From: Deltaproteobacteria bacterium | Lineage (GTDB): Bacteria; Bdellovibrionota; UBA1018 | DNA length: 25,587 nt | NCBI GenBank assembly: GCA_013286765.1 | Contig: JABDFB010000024.1 | Span: 1-25,587, forward strand | Direction of reading: 5' to 3' | Part shown: positions 1-8,540 of the stretch, piece after piece | Numbering within the stretch: position 1 is the first letter of the stretch | How the letters are laid out: every line of letters starts with the position of its first letter | Program-made: the position numbers and the translations under genes | The notes under the pieces: generated by a model | What the model saw: the letters and a program-made list of their open reading frames with translations, nothing else | What the model was told of the DNA's origin: nothing | The model's database searches: none

Positions 1-1086
1 GTAGAATCCTAATTCGCCATTGGATGCCTCAAACTGGGTATAAGCTTCACCGGAAGGAACGTCAAAGCCCGTCATAAAAAACTTAAAGTGATGGATCATT
101 CCTTCCATCGTATTGTAGACCACGTCTTTATCTGGAATTCTGACTCGCTTATCTTCAGTCCAAATCGGACCTTTTTTCATTTTGTCCGCACACTGACTCA
201 GAATATTCAATGATTGGCGAATCTCGGCCATTCTGATGAGATAGCGATCGAAAACATCCCCGTTCTGAGCTATGGGTACATCAAATTCTACGTCCTTGTA
301 GAACATACAAGGCTGATCTCGGCGCAAATCGAGATCAATACCGGCGGCTCTCGCATTCGGGCCGCTATAGCTATAAGCCATGCACATTTCTTTATTAAAA
401 ACGCCCACACCAACCGTGCGGTTCTTCCAGATTTTATTGTTTGTGAGAAGCTGGTCCATCTCATCGATGACTTTTCGTGTTCGCTTAATCCAAGTTTTTA
501 ACTCATTTTCAAAACCCTCGGGCGCATCACCCATGAGACCACCTATACGAGTATAGGAAGTGGTCAATCGAGCCCCGCAAAGTTTTTCAATAAGCGTGTA
601 AGCTTCTTCTCGCTGATGAAATCCGTATAAGAAATAAGAAAAAGCTCCCAAGTCCACCGCGTTAATTCCAACACAGATGAGATGGTCGATAACTCGGGCC
701 AATTCACAACAAATCATCCGCAACCAAACGCATCGTTCGGGGACCTCTACTCCTAGCAGTCTTTCGACAGACATGGCGTAAACGACATTGTTCAAAAGAG
801 CCGAGCAATAATTCAGTCGGTCTGTATAAACGATAAAATTATGATAGGTCCGATTTTCGCCCAGCTTTTCTTTTGCCCGATGGGTAAACCCAAATTCGCA
901 GTACGAACTTTCTATTGTCTCGCCATTGAGCTTGGCAACCATCCGCAGAGCGCCATGCATCGCTGGGTGGGTAGGACCGATATTCACAATAACCCGGGAG
1001 TCCTCCCAGAGATCATCCGTGTCATGCTCGACGTGGTAGTGATCTGGCAATTTGAGATTTTTTTCTTCTTCAGATTTAAGCGCCAT
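1..1086 (-). CDS. nuoD: NADH-quinone oxidoreductase subunit D (canonical copy), partial
   Basis: This is the 49-kDa-type subunit of complex I, which forms the quinone-binding cavity with NuoB at the foot of the peripheral arm. The ATG is at 1086, nine bases after the nuoC stop. The frame stays open for 362 codons to the window edge, so roughly the last 50 residues are missing. Family motifs are intact: GPTHPAMHGALR near residue 35, the quinone-site histidine in FTHRAKEK, the tyrosine in VYTDRLNY, and the aspartate in AVDLGAF that pairs with the histidine. The C-terminal part shows SGPNARAAGID and GEAYTQFEASNGELG. It is the fourth gene of the second (canonical) nuo set. In the usual A-B-C-D-E-F-G order, nuoE would follow outside the window; that is an inference. 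Confidence 0.95.
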   Translation of the reverse strand, partial: MALKSEEEKNLKLPDHYHVEHDTDDLWEDSRVIVNIGPTHPAMHGALRMVAKLNGETIESSYCEFGFTHRAKEKLGENRTYHNFIVYTDRLNYCSALLNNVVYAMSVERLLGVEVPERCVWLRMICCELARVIDHLICVGINAVDLGAFSYFLYGFHQREEAYTLIEKLCGARLTTSYTRIGGLMGDAPEGFENELKTWIKRTRKVIDEMDQLLTNNKIWKNRTVGVGVFNKEMCMAYSYSGPNARAAGIDLDLRRDQPCMFYKDVEFDVPIAQNGDVFDRYLIRMAEIRQSLNILSQCADKMKKGPIWTEDKRVRIPDKDVVYNTMEGMIHHFKFFMTGFDVPSGEAYTQFEASNGELGFY

Positions 1087-1095
1087 ATTAATTTG

Positions 1096-1662
1096 CTACT
1101 CCAATAGTTTTGGATCAATCGGTTCTGGTTCGCTAAAAACCTGGTAACCGCGTAACGGATAGTCTTTTCTCAAAGGATATCCAACCCAACGCCCGTCCAT
1201 AAGTATCCGACGGAGGTCTGGATGTCCTTCAAATCTGATCCCAAACATATCGTAAACTTCGCGTTCTGCCCAGTTTGCGCCTTTCCAGACTGAAACCAGT
1301 GTAGGTACCTGCTCGTTTTCTTTAACTCTGGTTTTTATCCGAATTCTTGAAAGATGCCTATGTGAAAATAGATTGTAAACGACTTCAAAGCGGGGCTCGA
1401 CCTCTTCGTCTGTGGCCGTGATGTCGGATAAGAAGGCGTATTCAAACCCCGACTGATCTTTAAGATAAGCCATAACTTTTGGAAGGGAACTTTTATTTAC
1501 GTAAATGATCGGTACGTCCGTAGGGTAATTGGGGGGCATCAAAATCTGTTCTATCTCTGCGCCGAACGCTTCTTTAAGGGACTCTGCCTGACGCTTCCAG
1601 AGCTCGCCAAATTTCTCAATCCAATTACCGTAATTTGTCGAAACGGGTTGTCTAATATCCAT
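1096..1662 (-). CDS. nuoC: NADH-quinone oxidoreductase subunit C (canonical copy)
   Basis: This is the 30-kDa subunit of the complex I peripheral arm, a scaffold for NuoB and NuoD with no cofactor. The 188 residues are a normal length for a stand-alone NuoC. The family signature near the C-terminus is complete: EREVYDMFGIRFEGHPDLRR, then GRWVGYPLRKDYPLRGY. An SD-like GGAGG lies about 12 bases before the ATG. It follows nuoB after a 56-base gap and precedes nuoD by nine bases, so co-transcription is very likely. It contrasts with the divergent NuoC' at 11424-11972, where the GHPDLRR block is replaced by a charged linker. Confidence 0.95.
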   Translation of the reverse strand: MDIRQPVSTNYGNWIEKFGELWKRQAESLKEAFGAEIEQILMPPNYPTDVPIIYVNKSSLPKVMAYLKDQSGFEYAFLSDITATDEEVEPRFEVVYNLFSHRHLSRIRIKTRVKENEQVPTLVSVWKGANWAEREVYDMFGIRFEGHPDLRRILMDGRWVGYPLRKDYPLRGYQVFSEPEPIDPKLLE

Positions 1663-1718
1663 GATTTCGGCCTGCCTCCGAGTAATACAAAAGGAATGCG
1701 TGATGAACTACTGTGGTT

Positions 1719-2210
1719 TTAACTTACAATTGCCATTTTTCGCTGAGAGTGAGTCTCACCCCGCGCCACCATATCCTGCAACCGCAGCAAGGCATGAAGA
1801 ACTCCTTCAGGTGCAGGGGGACATCCTGGAACATAAACATCCACAGGAATCATCGTGTCTATTCCTTGCAAAACACTATAAACATTAAAAATTCCACCTG
1901 AAGAAGCACATGCGCCAAACGACATCACAAACTTTGGATCACTCATTTGATCGTAGACGACTTTCAGAACAGGAGCCATCTTTAGGTTAATAATCCCAGC
2001 CACGATTAATAAATCGCTTTGTCTGGGTGAGAAACGAACGACTTCAGCACCAAATCGAGACATATCGTAGTCGGAACAGAGAGTCGCCATCATTTCAATT
2101 CCACAGCAACTAGTACCGAACGGGAGTGGCCACAAGGCATTTTTACGACCCCAATTAATGAAGTCGTTTAAACGAGTCGTGAGATATCCTACAGAACCGT
2201 CTTTCGCCAT
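1719..2210 (-). CDS. nuoB: NADH-quinone oxidoreductase subunit B (canonical copy)
   Basis: NuoB (PSST) carries the terminal [4Fe-4S] cluster N2 that passes electrons to quinone. All four ligands are visible: the tandem cysteines in [12 protein letters not shown], one in FGACASSGG and one in [11 protein letters not shown]. The [12 protein letters not shown] motif is also present. The 163-residue length is normal. The start ATG is preceded by AGGAG at a good distance. It sits about 200 bases downstream of nuoA, an unusually wide gap filled by a palindromic element (2247-2393), and 56 bases upstream of nuoC. It is clearly more conventional than its paralogue NuoB' at 11938-12411. Confidence 0.96.
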   Translation of the reverse strand: MAKDGSVGYLTTRLNDFINWGRKNALWPLPFGTSCCGIEMMATLCSDYDMSRFGAEVVRFSPRQSDLLIVAGIINLKMAPVLKVVYDQMSDPKFVMSFGACASSGGIFNVYSVLQGIDTMIPVDVYVPGCPPAPEGVLHALLRLQDMVARGETHSQRKMAIVS

Positions 2211-2246
2211 CTTAAATCACTCCTACTCTCACTATTCCCACTATGC

Positions 2247-2393
2247 AGCCCCTGAAAATTTTCTTGGGACCGGGTGACCATCCTGACCCTTGCGCCTCGC
2301 CTCTTCAAATTTCTTACTGGAGGAGGCGCCGCTCTCCACAGGAGAGCTGGCGTACTCGTCGCCTTTAGGCCCCAAGAGAAATTTTCTGGGGCT
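2247..2393. repeat. Imperfect inverted-repeat element between nuoA and nuoB
   Basis: The outer arms at 2247-2271 (AGCCCCTGAAAATTTTCTTG...) and 2368-2393 are near-perfect reverse complements with only a few mismatches. An inner hairpin has arms 2327-2337 and 2341-2352 around a three-base loop. On the minus strand the element can be read as a 60-codon frame (2241-2423, GTG start overlapping the nuoA stop). Its product would contain the echoing segments SPRKFLLGPKG and PVPRKFSG, which simply reflect the repeat, so I do not call it a gene. It could act as a transcript-stabilising or attenuating hairpin between nuoA and nuoB, or be a copy of a dispersed small repeat family. Confidence 0.75.
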
Positions 2394-2413
2394 TTTCGCC
2401 ACTAAAGGAATAA

Positions 2414-2773
2414 TCACTCCCACTCTAATGCACCCTTCCTCAGTACGTAAATATAACCCACTAAAAGAATCGCAACATAAACAGCCATCTCAACTAAAAT
2501 AAAGGAATTAATGGACAAGTACTTTTTGTAAACCACTGCCCACGGTATAAAAAAGATGGCTTCTACATCAAAAAGCAAAAACAGGATCGCCACTAGATAA
2601 AATCTCACGGACATCCGTCGGTGGGCCGACCCGAGCGTTGGAACTCCACACTCGAACGGCATATCTTTGCGAGGATTCGGTAGTCTTGGGCCCAGAAAGG
2701 TGGTCAAAAGCAGGATCGCACCGCCCACAACTATCCCCACCAACATGAGCATCAAGACAGGAATATACATCAT
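2414..2773 (-). CDS. nuoA: NADH-quinone oxidoreductase subunit A (canonical copy)
   Basis: This is a small three-helix membrane subunit of complex I that helps form the quinone/E-channel junction with NuoH, NuoJ and NuoK. The 119 residues are typical. It has the loop motif KDMPFECGVP, then MSVRFYLVAILFLLFDVEA with the buried Asp-Glu pair (FDVE), and ends in VLRKGALEWE. It begins 35 bases after the nuoN' stop, with ATGATG and no strong SD, so it may be read through from the upstream set. It opens the canonical A-B-C-D set. Its paralogue NuoA' lacks both the PFECG and FDVE motifs. Confidence 0.95.
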   Translation of the reverse strand: MMYIPVLMLMLVGIVVGGAILLLTTFLGPRLPNPRKDMPFECGVPTLGSAHRRMSVRFYLVAILFLLFDVEAIFFIPWAVVYKKYLSINSFILVEMAVYVAILLVGYIYVLRKGALEWE

Positions 2774-2808
2774 ACTATAGAGTTTATAGCGCTATGTCAT
2801 CCGACGTG

Positions 2809-4278
2809 CTACCAGAAAATAAAGCTGACTGATTTTCCAGCCCAGCCGAAAATCCAGTCTGCAAAAATCCCCACCAAAAAAAGCGGGATCACCAGTGCAG
2901 TCAGAAAATATTTATGCGGTCTACTAAAATTAACGACCTGCGCTGTCGAAACTCTGAAATCCCCCACTAAGTAGTAGGCCAGACGTGCAACGGCAATGGT
3001 AGATAAAATCATCGCCATCACACCCATTCCAGCCAAAATGAGCCGATCATGCCGAACCGCGGTCCCAATCAGAGCAAATTTGCCTATAAAACCGGGGAGA
3101 GGAGGACTACCTACGATGCAAAATAGAAAAAGAACAAAACAGATAGTCTCAGCAACACTCTTTTTGAGTAGACCCTTAAGGGAATCAAACTCGTCGGCCT
3201 GAAATTTATCGTTAAAAACAGACAGAACATAATAAATCCCTACAAAAGCCAAAAGCTCTACTACAAAATTATACAAAATCGCGGCTATTCCGCCTCCATC
3301 CAAAACAACTAATCCCATTAATGAAAACCCAGATTCCACGACGACCAGGTAGCTCACCAAACGCTTTGCAGAACGTTGTCGATAAGCGAGTAACGCGCCG
3401 ACCAACATAGTAATTCCCGAAATGGCCGATACAATGGTCGTCCAGTCTGGCACACTGGCGATTTGCCACTGATCTTTACCCGGCCCTAAGACGGTAAAAA
3501 TCGAAATGAGATAACGGATCGAAAAAGCGAACCCTGCCGTTCGCGTTCCCATCGCAAGCAATGCCGAAACAGGCGTCGGAGCTCCCTCCAAAACGTCTGG
3601 TACTAGAAAATACATCGGAAAAACTCCGATGTAGAAACTGATCGCGAGAAAGCTAAACATAAATGCGATCAGCATCGTTGAAGCCGGCAAAGGACTTCGA
3701 ACTAACGCTTGATGCATTTCATAGATGTTTAGCGTTTGAGTATGTACAAATAAAATCGCCAATGAATATAGAAGGAGCACGGCACCTACTGCGCCAAAGG
3801 ACAAGTATTTAACGGCCGCTTCTGTTGAAAGAGTTGCGCGCCTTCCATAAGCCGAGAGCAAATAGGACGCCGTATTCAAGAACAAGAGCGAGAGAAACCC
3901 TAGAATCATATCCGATGCAGAGGCGACAAAACACATCGCGAGTGTAGCAGCCACTATTAACGCGATATATTCGGGTCGTCGACCGGGACTAATCTCAGAA
4001 GTTTGCAAAGTTGAGAAGATGGTAAAAATCGCCAGAGTAATAAAAATCAATTTAAAAAATAAAGAAAACGCATCTATGGTCAGCGCATGCCCAAAAGCAA
4101 GCACTGTTCCCATCCGATAGGAAATCAGAACCTGAATCAATGCACCCGTCAACCCGATCAGCGCAGACACTGAGATCAACCTGACTTGCTCGCCCGTATA
4201 AGCAATCTCACCGATCACCATAAATGCAAGCGTTAATACAAGAAGTACTTCGGGTAAAATCAGGAGAAAATCGTTCAT
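2809..4278 (-). CDS. nuoN: NuoN-like antiporter subunit, divergent set (N')
   Basis: This is an antiporter-like membrane subunit of complex I, 489 residues and about 14 hydrophobic segments. It is recognisable from PDVLEGAPTPVSALLA, RSAKRLVSYLVVVESGFSLMG and PPLPGFIGKFALIG. Compared with E. coli NuoN, the helix-5 glutamate (E133) is replaced by a hydrophobic residue around 128-132, the helix-7 lysine (K217) is Tyr216, and the helix-8 lysine (K247) is Arg246. Two lysines remain: Lys157 in EAAVKY and Lys400 in FIGKF, matching K158 and K395. It starts 12 bases after the nuoM' stop and is the last gene of the 11-gene set. Of the three antiporter-like subunits here it is the least eroded. Loss of proton translocation is an inference. 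Confidence 0.93.
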   Translation of the reverse strand: MNDFLLILPEVLLVLTLAFMVIGEIAYTGEQVRLISVSALIGLTGALIQVLISYRMGTVLAFGHALTIDAFSLFFKLIFITLAIFTIFSTLQTSEISPGRRPEYIALIVAATLAMCFVASASDMILGFLSLLFLNTASYLLSAYGRRATLSTEAAVKYLSFGAVGAVLLLYSLAILFVHTQTLNIYEMHQALVRSPLPASTMLIAFMFSFLAISFYIGVFPMYFLVPDVLEGAPTPVSALLAMGTRTAGFAFSIRYLISIFTVLGPGKDQWQIASVPDWTTIVSAISGITMLVGALLAYRQRSAKRLVSYLVVVESGFSLMGLVVLDGGGIAAILYNFVVELLAFVGIYYVLSVFNDKFQADEFDSLKGLLKKSVAETICFVLFLFCIVGSPPLPGFIGKFALIGTAVRHDRLILAGMGVMAMILSTIAVARLAYYLVGDFRVSTAQVVNFSRPHKYFLTALVIPLFLVGIFADWIFGWAGKSVSFIFW

Positions 4279-4290
4279 AGTTTTGTGTTT

Positions 4291-5790
4291 CTATTTTATC
4301 CCTATTAGCATCTTCAATACTGTGGGTCTGATCAAATCGATTAACGGTTTTGGGTAAAGGCCAAAAAGTAACAATGCGCCCACGAGAGGGGACATATATA
4401 GTTTTTCCCTCAGGGTGAGGTCCTGAAACTGACTAGAGTTCGAATCAGACTTTCCTAGAAAAATTCTTCGATACATCGAAAACAAATAGTAAGCCGCTAG
4501 TAGGAGCGCCACTACAGTCAGCATCACCGTCACTGGAGAAAAGGAATAACTTCCAATCATCATCAGTGTGTGCCCCACAAAACCACCAAATCCTGGAAAT
4601 CCCAAGAGAGAGGCTACTACGATGGCTGCCACAACTGAAATCACAGGAGCTTGTTCTACGATTCCGCCAAGAGAATTTACATTCGAATTTTCCTCAAATT
4701 CAGTGTGCCCGATTCGTTCAGAAATGACATTTGTAAATAATCCAAACCCAGCAAGTGCAAGCCCTAACATCAGATGGTGATAAATCGACCCGACTACTCC
4801 AGCAGAACTGAGCGATCCGATTCCCATCAGCGTTAGACCCAACTCGCTAATACAGATAAAAGCCATCAACCGACGCAGATCCTTCTGTGAAACAGCGCAG
4901 ATTCCACCTATTATTAGATTAAGCCCGCCAATCATGACTATCCATGAAGCAGAATGCGCTAGCGTCTCCGGGAACAGAAGATAGAAAGTTCGTGCAAAAA
5001 CATAAAGCGCAACCGGCATGACACCAGCCGAAAGCGCGACAAACACTGACAGAGGCGATTCTCGTGCAACATCGGTAAACCATCCATGCAACGGCCAGAC
5101 AGGCGCTCTTAGTGAGAGTCCCAAACTCATGAGAACAGCAGCCACCGACGAGACTGACATCCCATATCCCAGGACCGAAATTTGCTTTTCGATCAAGTGC
5201 ATTTTTGCAAGCTCACGCAATGAAAAAGTATGAGGATCAACGGAATAATAAATAATAATTCCCGCCGAAAAAATGAGAGCATTCCCTAGGGTGGAAGAAA
5301 CAATTGAACTAAATGCCGCTTTTTCCCGATTTTCTCCGCCCCAAATACCCACCAGAAAATAAAAAGGCAAGGCACTCAGTCCCCAAAAGAAAAACTGCAA
5401 AAACAAATCCTGCGCACAGACGATTCCAAACAAAGAGGTTTGTAAGGCCAGAAAAAGACTGTGCATCCCTTGCACACCCAGTTTCTGATTCCACTCCGAG
5501 GCGATTAACACAGGAAACAGAATAGCGATCAGAAGAACTAGAATCGCATTGAGCCCATCGACTGACATATCGTAGGTAATGGCGTAGGATCCGATCCATT
5601 GAAATGCTTCTGAAATTTCACCTTCTGAACCGGAACTGGAAAGTAAAAGAACTAGGCCAATCGAGGCCAAACTTGCGGTCAGACTTGCAAACAGTGCAAT
5701 CCATCTTCCTCTCTGCCTATTCACGAGGGTCTGGCCTAGAATGCCGAGCAGTGGGATGAACAAAATGAGACTAATGAGATGATTACGCAC
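4291..5790 (-). CDS. nuoM: NuoM-like antiporter subunit, divergent set (M')
   Basis: This is an antiporter-like membrane subunit of complex I, 499 residues, with a GTG start and AAGGA about ten bases upstream. It aligns almost without gaps to E. coli NuoM around each key helix. FFFWGLSALPFYFLVGIWGG shows Gly137 in place of helix-5 Glu144. SLRAPVWPLHGW shows Arg228 in place of Lys234. Pro259 stands where Lys265 should be. FPGFGGFVGHTLMM shows His407 in place of Glu407. The surrounding residues (WPLHGW, SQKDLRRLMAF, GFVG) are conserved, so the family call is secure while all four proton-path residues are substituted. It lies 18 bases after nuoL' and 12 bases before nuoN'. Confidence 0.94.
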   Translation of the reverse strand: MRNHLISLILFIPLLGILGQTLVNRQRGRWIALFASLTASLASIGLVLLLSSSGSEGEISEAFQWIGSYAITYDMSVDGLNAILVLLIAILFPVLIASEWNQKLGVQGMHSLFLALQTSLFGIVCAQDLFLQFFFWGLSALPFYFLVGIWGGENREKAAFSSIVSSTLGNALIFSAGIIIYYSVDPHTFSLRELAKMHLIEKQISVLGYGMSVSSVAAVLMSLGLSLRAPVWPLHGWFTDVARESPLSVFVALSAGVMPVALYVFARTFYLLFPETLAHSASWIVMIGGLNLIIGGICAVSQKDLRRLMAFICISELGLTLMGIGSLSSAGVVGSIYHHLMLGLALAGFGLFTNVISERIGHTEFEENSNVNSLGGIVEQAPVISVVAAIVVASLLGFPGFGGFVGHTLMMIGSYSFSPVTVMLTVVALLLAAYYLFSMYRRIFLGKSDSNSSQFQDLTLREKLYMSPLVGALLLFGLYPKPLIDLIRPTVLKMLIGIK

Positions 5791-5808
5791 TTTTGTTTTT
5801 CCTTATCT

Positions 5809-7764
5809 TTACCTTTGCAAAAAATATAAAAAGTGAATCAGCAAACCAAAACCGGCACTCAATGCAAAAATCAAATACCATCGGAGGTCCCCAGTCTGAA
5901 CGACTTGCAGAAGCTTCGCTGGTACTTCCACCAGAGTCCGAAGTGCGTGGTTAATGCCACGAATACTTCGTTGATTCACTATACTCACTGTTGACGACAG
6001 AGCAGTGATTCCCGTAAACAGTCCGTTCGGCAACCACTTAGACCAAAAACCCTGATCGACAACCGATTCTACTCCCTTGCCAAAGTTTGCCAAACCCGAA
6101 ACTGTTTTATTAAAAAGTAATTTTATTCCGTATCCGGACACCGTGAAATCACTGATTCTGGGTGAATCTCGAGCGACTTTTTCCCATTTATCTTCTTTTC
6201 TCCCGGACAGCCAATAGGTCGTAATTAACGCAAAGATCAATACGGAAAGAACTGCGATAAAGTTCTGGCTAAACTGAGATTCGATTTCTTGATTTCCAAA
6301 AAAAGCATCAAACGCCGATCGAAAAACCCGGTCAGAATTATTCAGGAACTTCCCGCCTGTGAGCGTCCCAGTCCAAATCACTCCTAGCGACAAAATAAGT
6401 GCTAGAAAAGGGACCATAATCGCAGTCCAGCTGGGAGCAACTTTCACTTTGATTCGACATAGGTTCCAGGCGAGCTTCCAACCTAGCAGCGAATGTAAAA
6501 AGAGCGTCACTAAAAAGAGAACCACAAAACCCAGATTGTCTTTGACGGAGAGAATCCAAAGAACGCTGCTTTGGGCGGAAGCAAAACCAATAAATCCCGT
6601 TCCGGCAGCCGCACCCAACGCCACGAAGGTCTTTAAGCTGAAATTTCTGCCAACTGTTTTTTCAGACTTTGGTCGGGATTGATCTAGAAGAGCGCTTGCT
6701 GCGCTTGAGATCATAAACACTCCCAGACTCAAACCGATCAACATACCAAAAGCTGCTAGCTGCCCACTAAAGGCGAGCACTGCCAGCACTAGTGAGAGTC
6801 CCGAGGCTAACCATACCCGCAGACTAAAATTCCATTTAGAATTCAACAACCCCGGTAAAACTGCCAATACAGTTGTGATAATCGCCAGCCATCCAAACGA
6901 GGGAAAAAGTCCCACTTCGCGAAACTGAGGCTCCAAACGAAAAAACATCGCAAAAACAGCCCACGCCGGAAATAGCTGGGTCAGCAGTAGTCTCTGTAAC
7001 GAAAAACTTCCAGAACTCACCTTTACTAATCCTACGAAAGGAATCGACTGAATCTGAATATACAAGCCTGCTATTAGGAGCGATGTTCCCAACCAGGTTG
7101 GCGCAAACAGGGATCGCGCAGCATCCATCTGTTGCAGAAGACTGCTTCCTTTTGTGAAAAGCAAAGCCGGCCGCGACGCGGACAAAATGCAGGCTCCCAC
7201 AAGTGCAACGATCAATCCTGATCCTGCAATCATTAAAAATCGCATAGCCTTATCGGCCGTTTCATTAGATTCCCAATCCGATCCAGACGAGACAAAACCT
7301 GCGAGAATGGTGAGCACGATGCCAAAAAAAGCCAACCACGGAGTAACTGAGTACCACGATAATGCTACTCCAGCGGATGATAGTGCCAGCGCTGAATAGA
7401 TATGCTCCTTGCCCTTCTCTAGGGGAGTGGTTTCTCTCTTTAAAAGTGAAATAGCAGTGAGAGCAAAAGTCAGAAGCGACAGTGCTATTCCAATCGGATC
7501 TTGAAACATCCCGACGGTAAGAGCTCCTATTTCGTCTTTCGGCCAAACCCAACCGACTCGCCAGACTTGGACTTGCCCCCCCGTTTCAGACCAGTTTTTA
7601 AAATCCAAAATTCCGATTGCCATCGCTGCAAAGAGTGCCAGCCACAATACCCATTCTCCGCTGGCCGGCAATTTCTTCCCGAAAATAAATAACAGCAGGC
7701 CGCAGACTGCCAGAATAGAAATTCCGTAGAAGAGGAATATTGGAGAATTTTCAATAGTCATCAT
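5809..7764 (-). CDS. nuoL: NuoL-like antiporter subunit, divergent set (L'), highly degenerate
   Basis: By size (651 residues), position between nuoK' and nuoM', and its C-terminus (QTGDLRWYLIF, typical of NuoL's last helix), this is a NuoL homologue. The body has many hydrophobic helices, then a polar stretch and probable lateral helix from about residue 535 onward. The usual antiporter motifs are almost gone. The helix-5 WEG motif reads AFFG (residues 145-148). The GKSAQxPLxTWLxDA region reads IQIQSIPFVGLVKV, with Gln237 at the lysine position. The histidine-lysine cluster of helices 10-11 and the helix-12 lysine have no counterparts. It overlaps nuoK' by four bases (ATGA), so translational coupling is likely. 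It may be retained for its structural lateral helix. Confidence 0.85.
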   Translation of the reverse strand: MMTIENSPIFLFYGISILAVCGLLLFIFGKKLPASGEWVLWLALFAAMAIGILDFKNWSETGGQVQVWRVGWVWPKDEIGALTVGMFQDPIGIALSLLTFALTAISLLKRETTPLEKGKEHIYSALALSSAGVALSWYSVTPWLAFFGIVLTILAGFVSSGSDWESNETADKAMRFLMIAGSGLIVALVGACILSASRPALLFTKGSSLLQQMDAARSLFAPTWLGTSLLIAGLYIQIQSIPFVGLVKVSSGSFSLQRLLLTQLFPAWAVFAMFFRLEPQFREVGLFPSFGWLAIITTVLAVLPGLLNSKWNFSLRVWLASGLSLVLAVLAFSGQLAAFGMLIGLSLGVFMISSAASALLDQSRPKSEKTVGRNFSLKTFVALGAAAGTGFIGFASAQSSVLWILSVKDNLGFVVLFLVTLFLHSLLGWKLAWNLCRIKVKVAPSWTAIMVPFLALILSLGVIWTGTLTGGKFLNNSDRVFRSAFDAFFGNQEIESQFSQNFIAVLSVLIFALITTYWLSGRKEDKWEKVARDSPRISDFTVSGYGIKLLFNKTVSGLANFGKGVESVVDQGFWSKWLPNGLFTGITALSSTVSIVNQRSIRGINHALRTLVEVPAKLLQVVQTGDLRWYLIFALSAGFGLLIHFLYFLQR

Positions 7765-8048
7765 TGTCTTAGCACTCGCAATTCATCCAAAGAAATTTTC
7801 TTTTTCAAATAAAACAGTCTCAACGCCAGGGAATAACCTACGCCTAATTGAGCAATACCCCCCAGTGTGATGAAAAGTCCAAATATATGTACCTGAATCG
7901 CTCGATCAGATGCGACTCCTCCAATAACAAACATCATCGTCGATCCGAGAATCAGCAATTGCATCCCAATCAAAAGGCCTAGAATGGTTCGTTTCGAGAG
8001 CATGCAAACCAATCCGAGACCACCAATCATTCCCGCCACGATAATCAT
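7761..8048 (-). CDS. nuoK: NuoK-like subunit, divergent set (K')
   Basis: This is an Mrp/NuoK-type three-helix membrane subunit of 95 residues, a normal length. It aligns without gaps to E. coli NuoK over KRTILGLLIGMQLLILG, which shows Gln30 in place of the essential Glu36. In the third helix, FITLGGIAQLGVGYSLAL has Ala66/Gln67 where the essential Glu72 of AAAEASIG should be. The C-terminal ISLDELRVLRQ resembles the family tail. ATGA overlaps join it to nuoJ' upstream and nuoL' downstream, so the three genes are translationally coupled. Both conserved buried carboxylates are absent. Confidence 0.92.
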   Translation of the reverse strand: MIIVAGMIGGLGLVCMLSKRTILGLLIGMQLLILGSTMMFVIGGVASDRAIQVHIFGLFITLGGIAQLGVGYSLALRLFYLKKKISLDELRVLRQ

Positions 8049-8539
8049 TTTGGATCACCTTTTTCTATTCGAGCTATTGCACCACAACCAACCAGTACGA
8101 GGAATAGGGTAATCGCCAAGACTTCTAACGAAAGAATATGGGTGCTAACTAAAGCTTTACCCACTTCTTTAATCTCGAATGCGTGAGTATCCGTGGTGAT
8201 TTCGAGCCGCGCATTGTCTTTCATCGCCAACCAAAGAAGAGCTGAAAAGCTCAGTCCAAGCACACTCGCGCAGGAAACCATCAAATAATTCGCTTTTCCT
8301 TTCTTTTTCTCGTTCGATTCAAAATCACCAAACATAACCCCGAAAAACACAAAAGAAATCGCTACCAAAGTAGACACGATCCATTGAACGATTCCAAGAA
8401 ACTCGGCATCTACTGTCAGAAAAATCGCCCCTGTGGCTAGGCCCGCAATCCACATACTTAGAATGGAATATTTCAAATCATGGGCTATTGTGGCCAGAGT
8501 CGCCGTCACTAGCGCTAAGATCGCAAAGACATAGTTCAC
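8045..8539 (-). CDS. nuoJ: NuoJ-like subunit, divergent set (J')
   Basis: This is a five-helix membrane subunit of complex I, 164 residues, with a GTG start one base after the nuoI' stop. The motif AEFLGIVQWIVSTLVAISFV aligns with the family's GAEFLAxVQVxVYVGAxMVLF. The conserved tyrosine (E. coli Tyr59) is Ser56 and the following glycine, at the pi-bulge that switches the E-channel, is leucine. Upstream features such as LKYSILSMWIAGLATGAIFL are ordinary. The downstream four-base overlap with nuoK' indicates coupled translation. It belongs to the divergent 11-gene set. Confidence 0.9.
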   Translation of the reverse strand: MNYVFAILALVTATLATIAHDLKYSILSMWIAGLATGAIFLTVDAEFLGIVQWIVSTLVAISFVFFGVMFGDFESNEKKKGKANYLMVSCASVLGLSFSALLWLAMKDNARLEITTDTHAFEIKEVGKALVSTHILSLEVLAITLFLVLVGCGAIARIEKGDPK

Positions 8540-8540
8540 C

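Noticed and set aside
2241..2423. 60-codon minus-strand frame between nuoA and nuoB
   Set aside because: Its sequence is the translation of an imperfect inverted repeat and its GTG start overlaps the nuoA end; no family resemblance.
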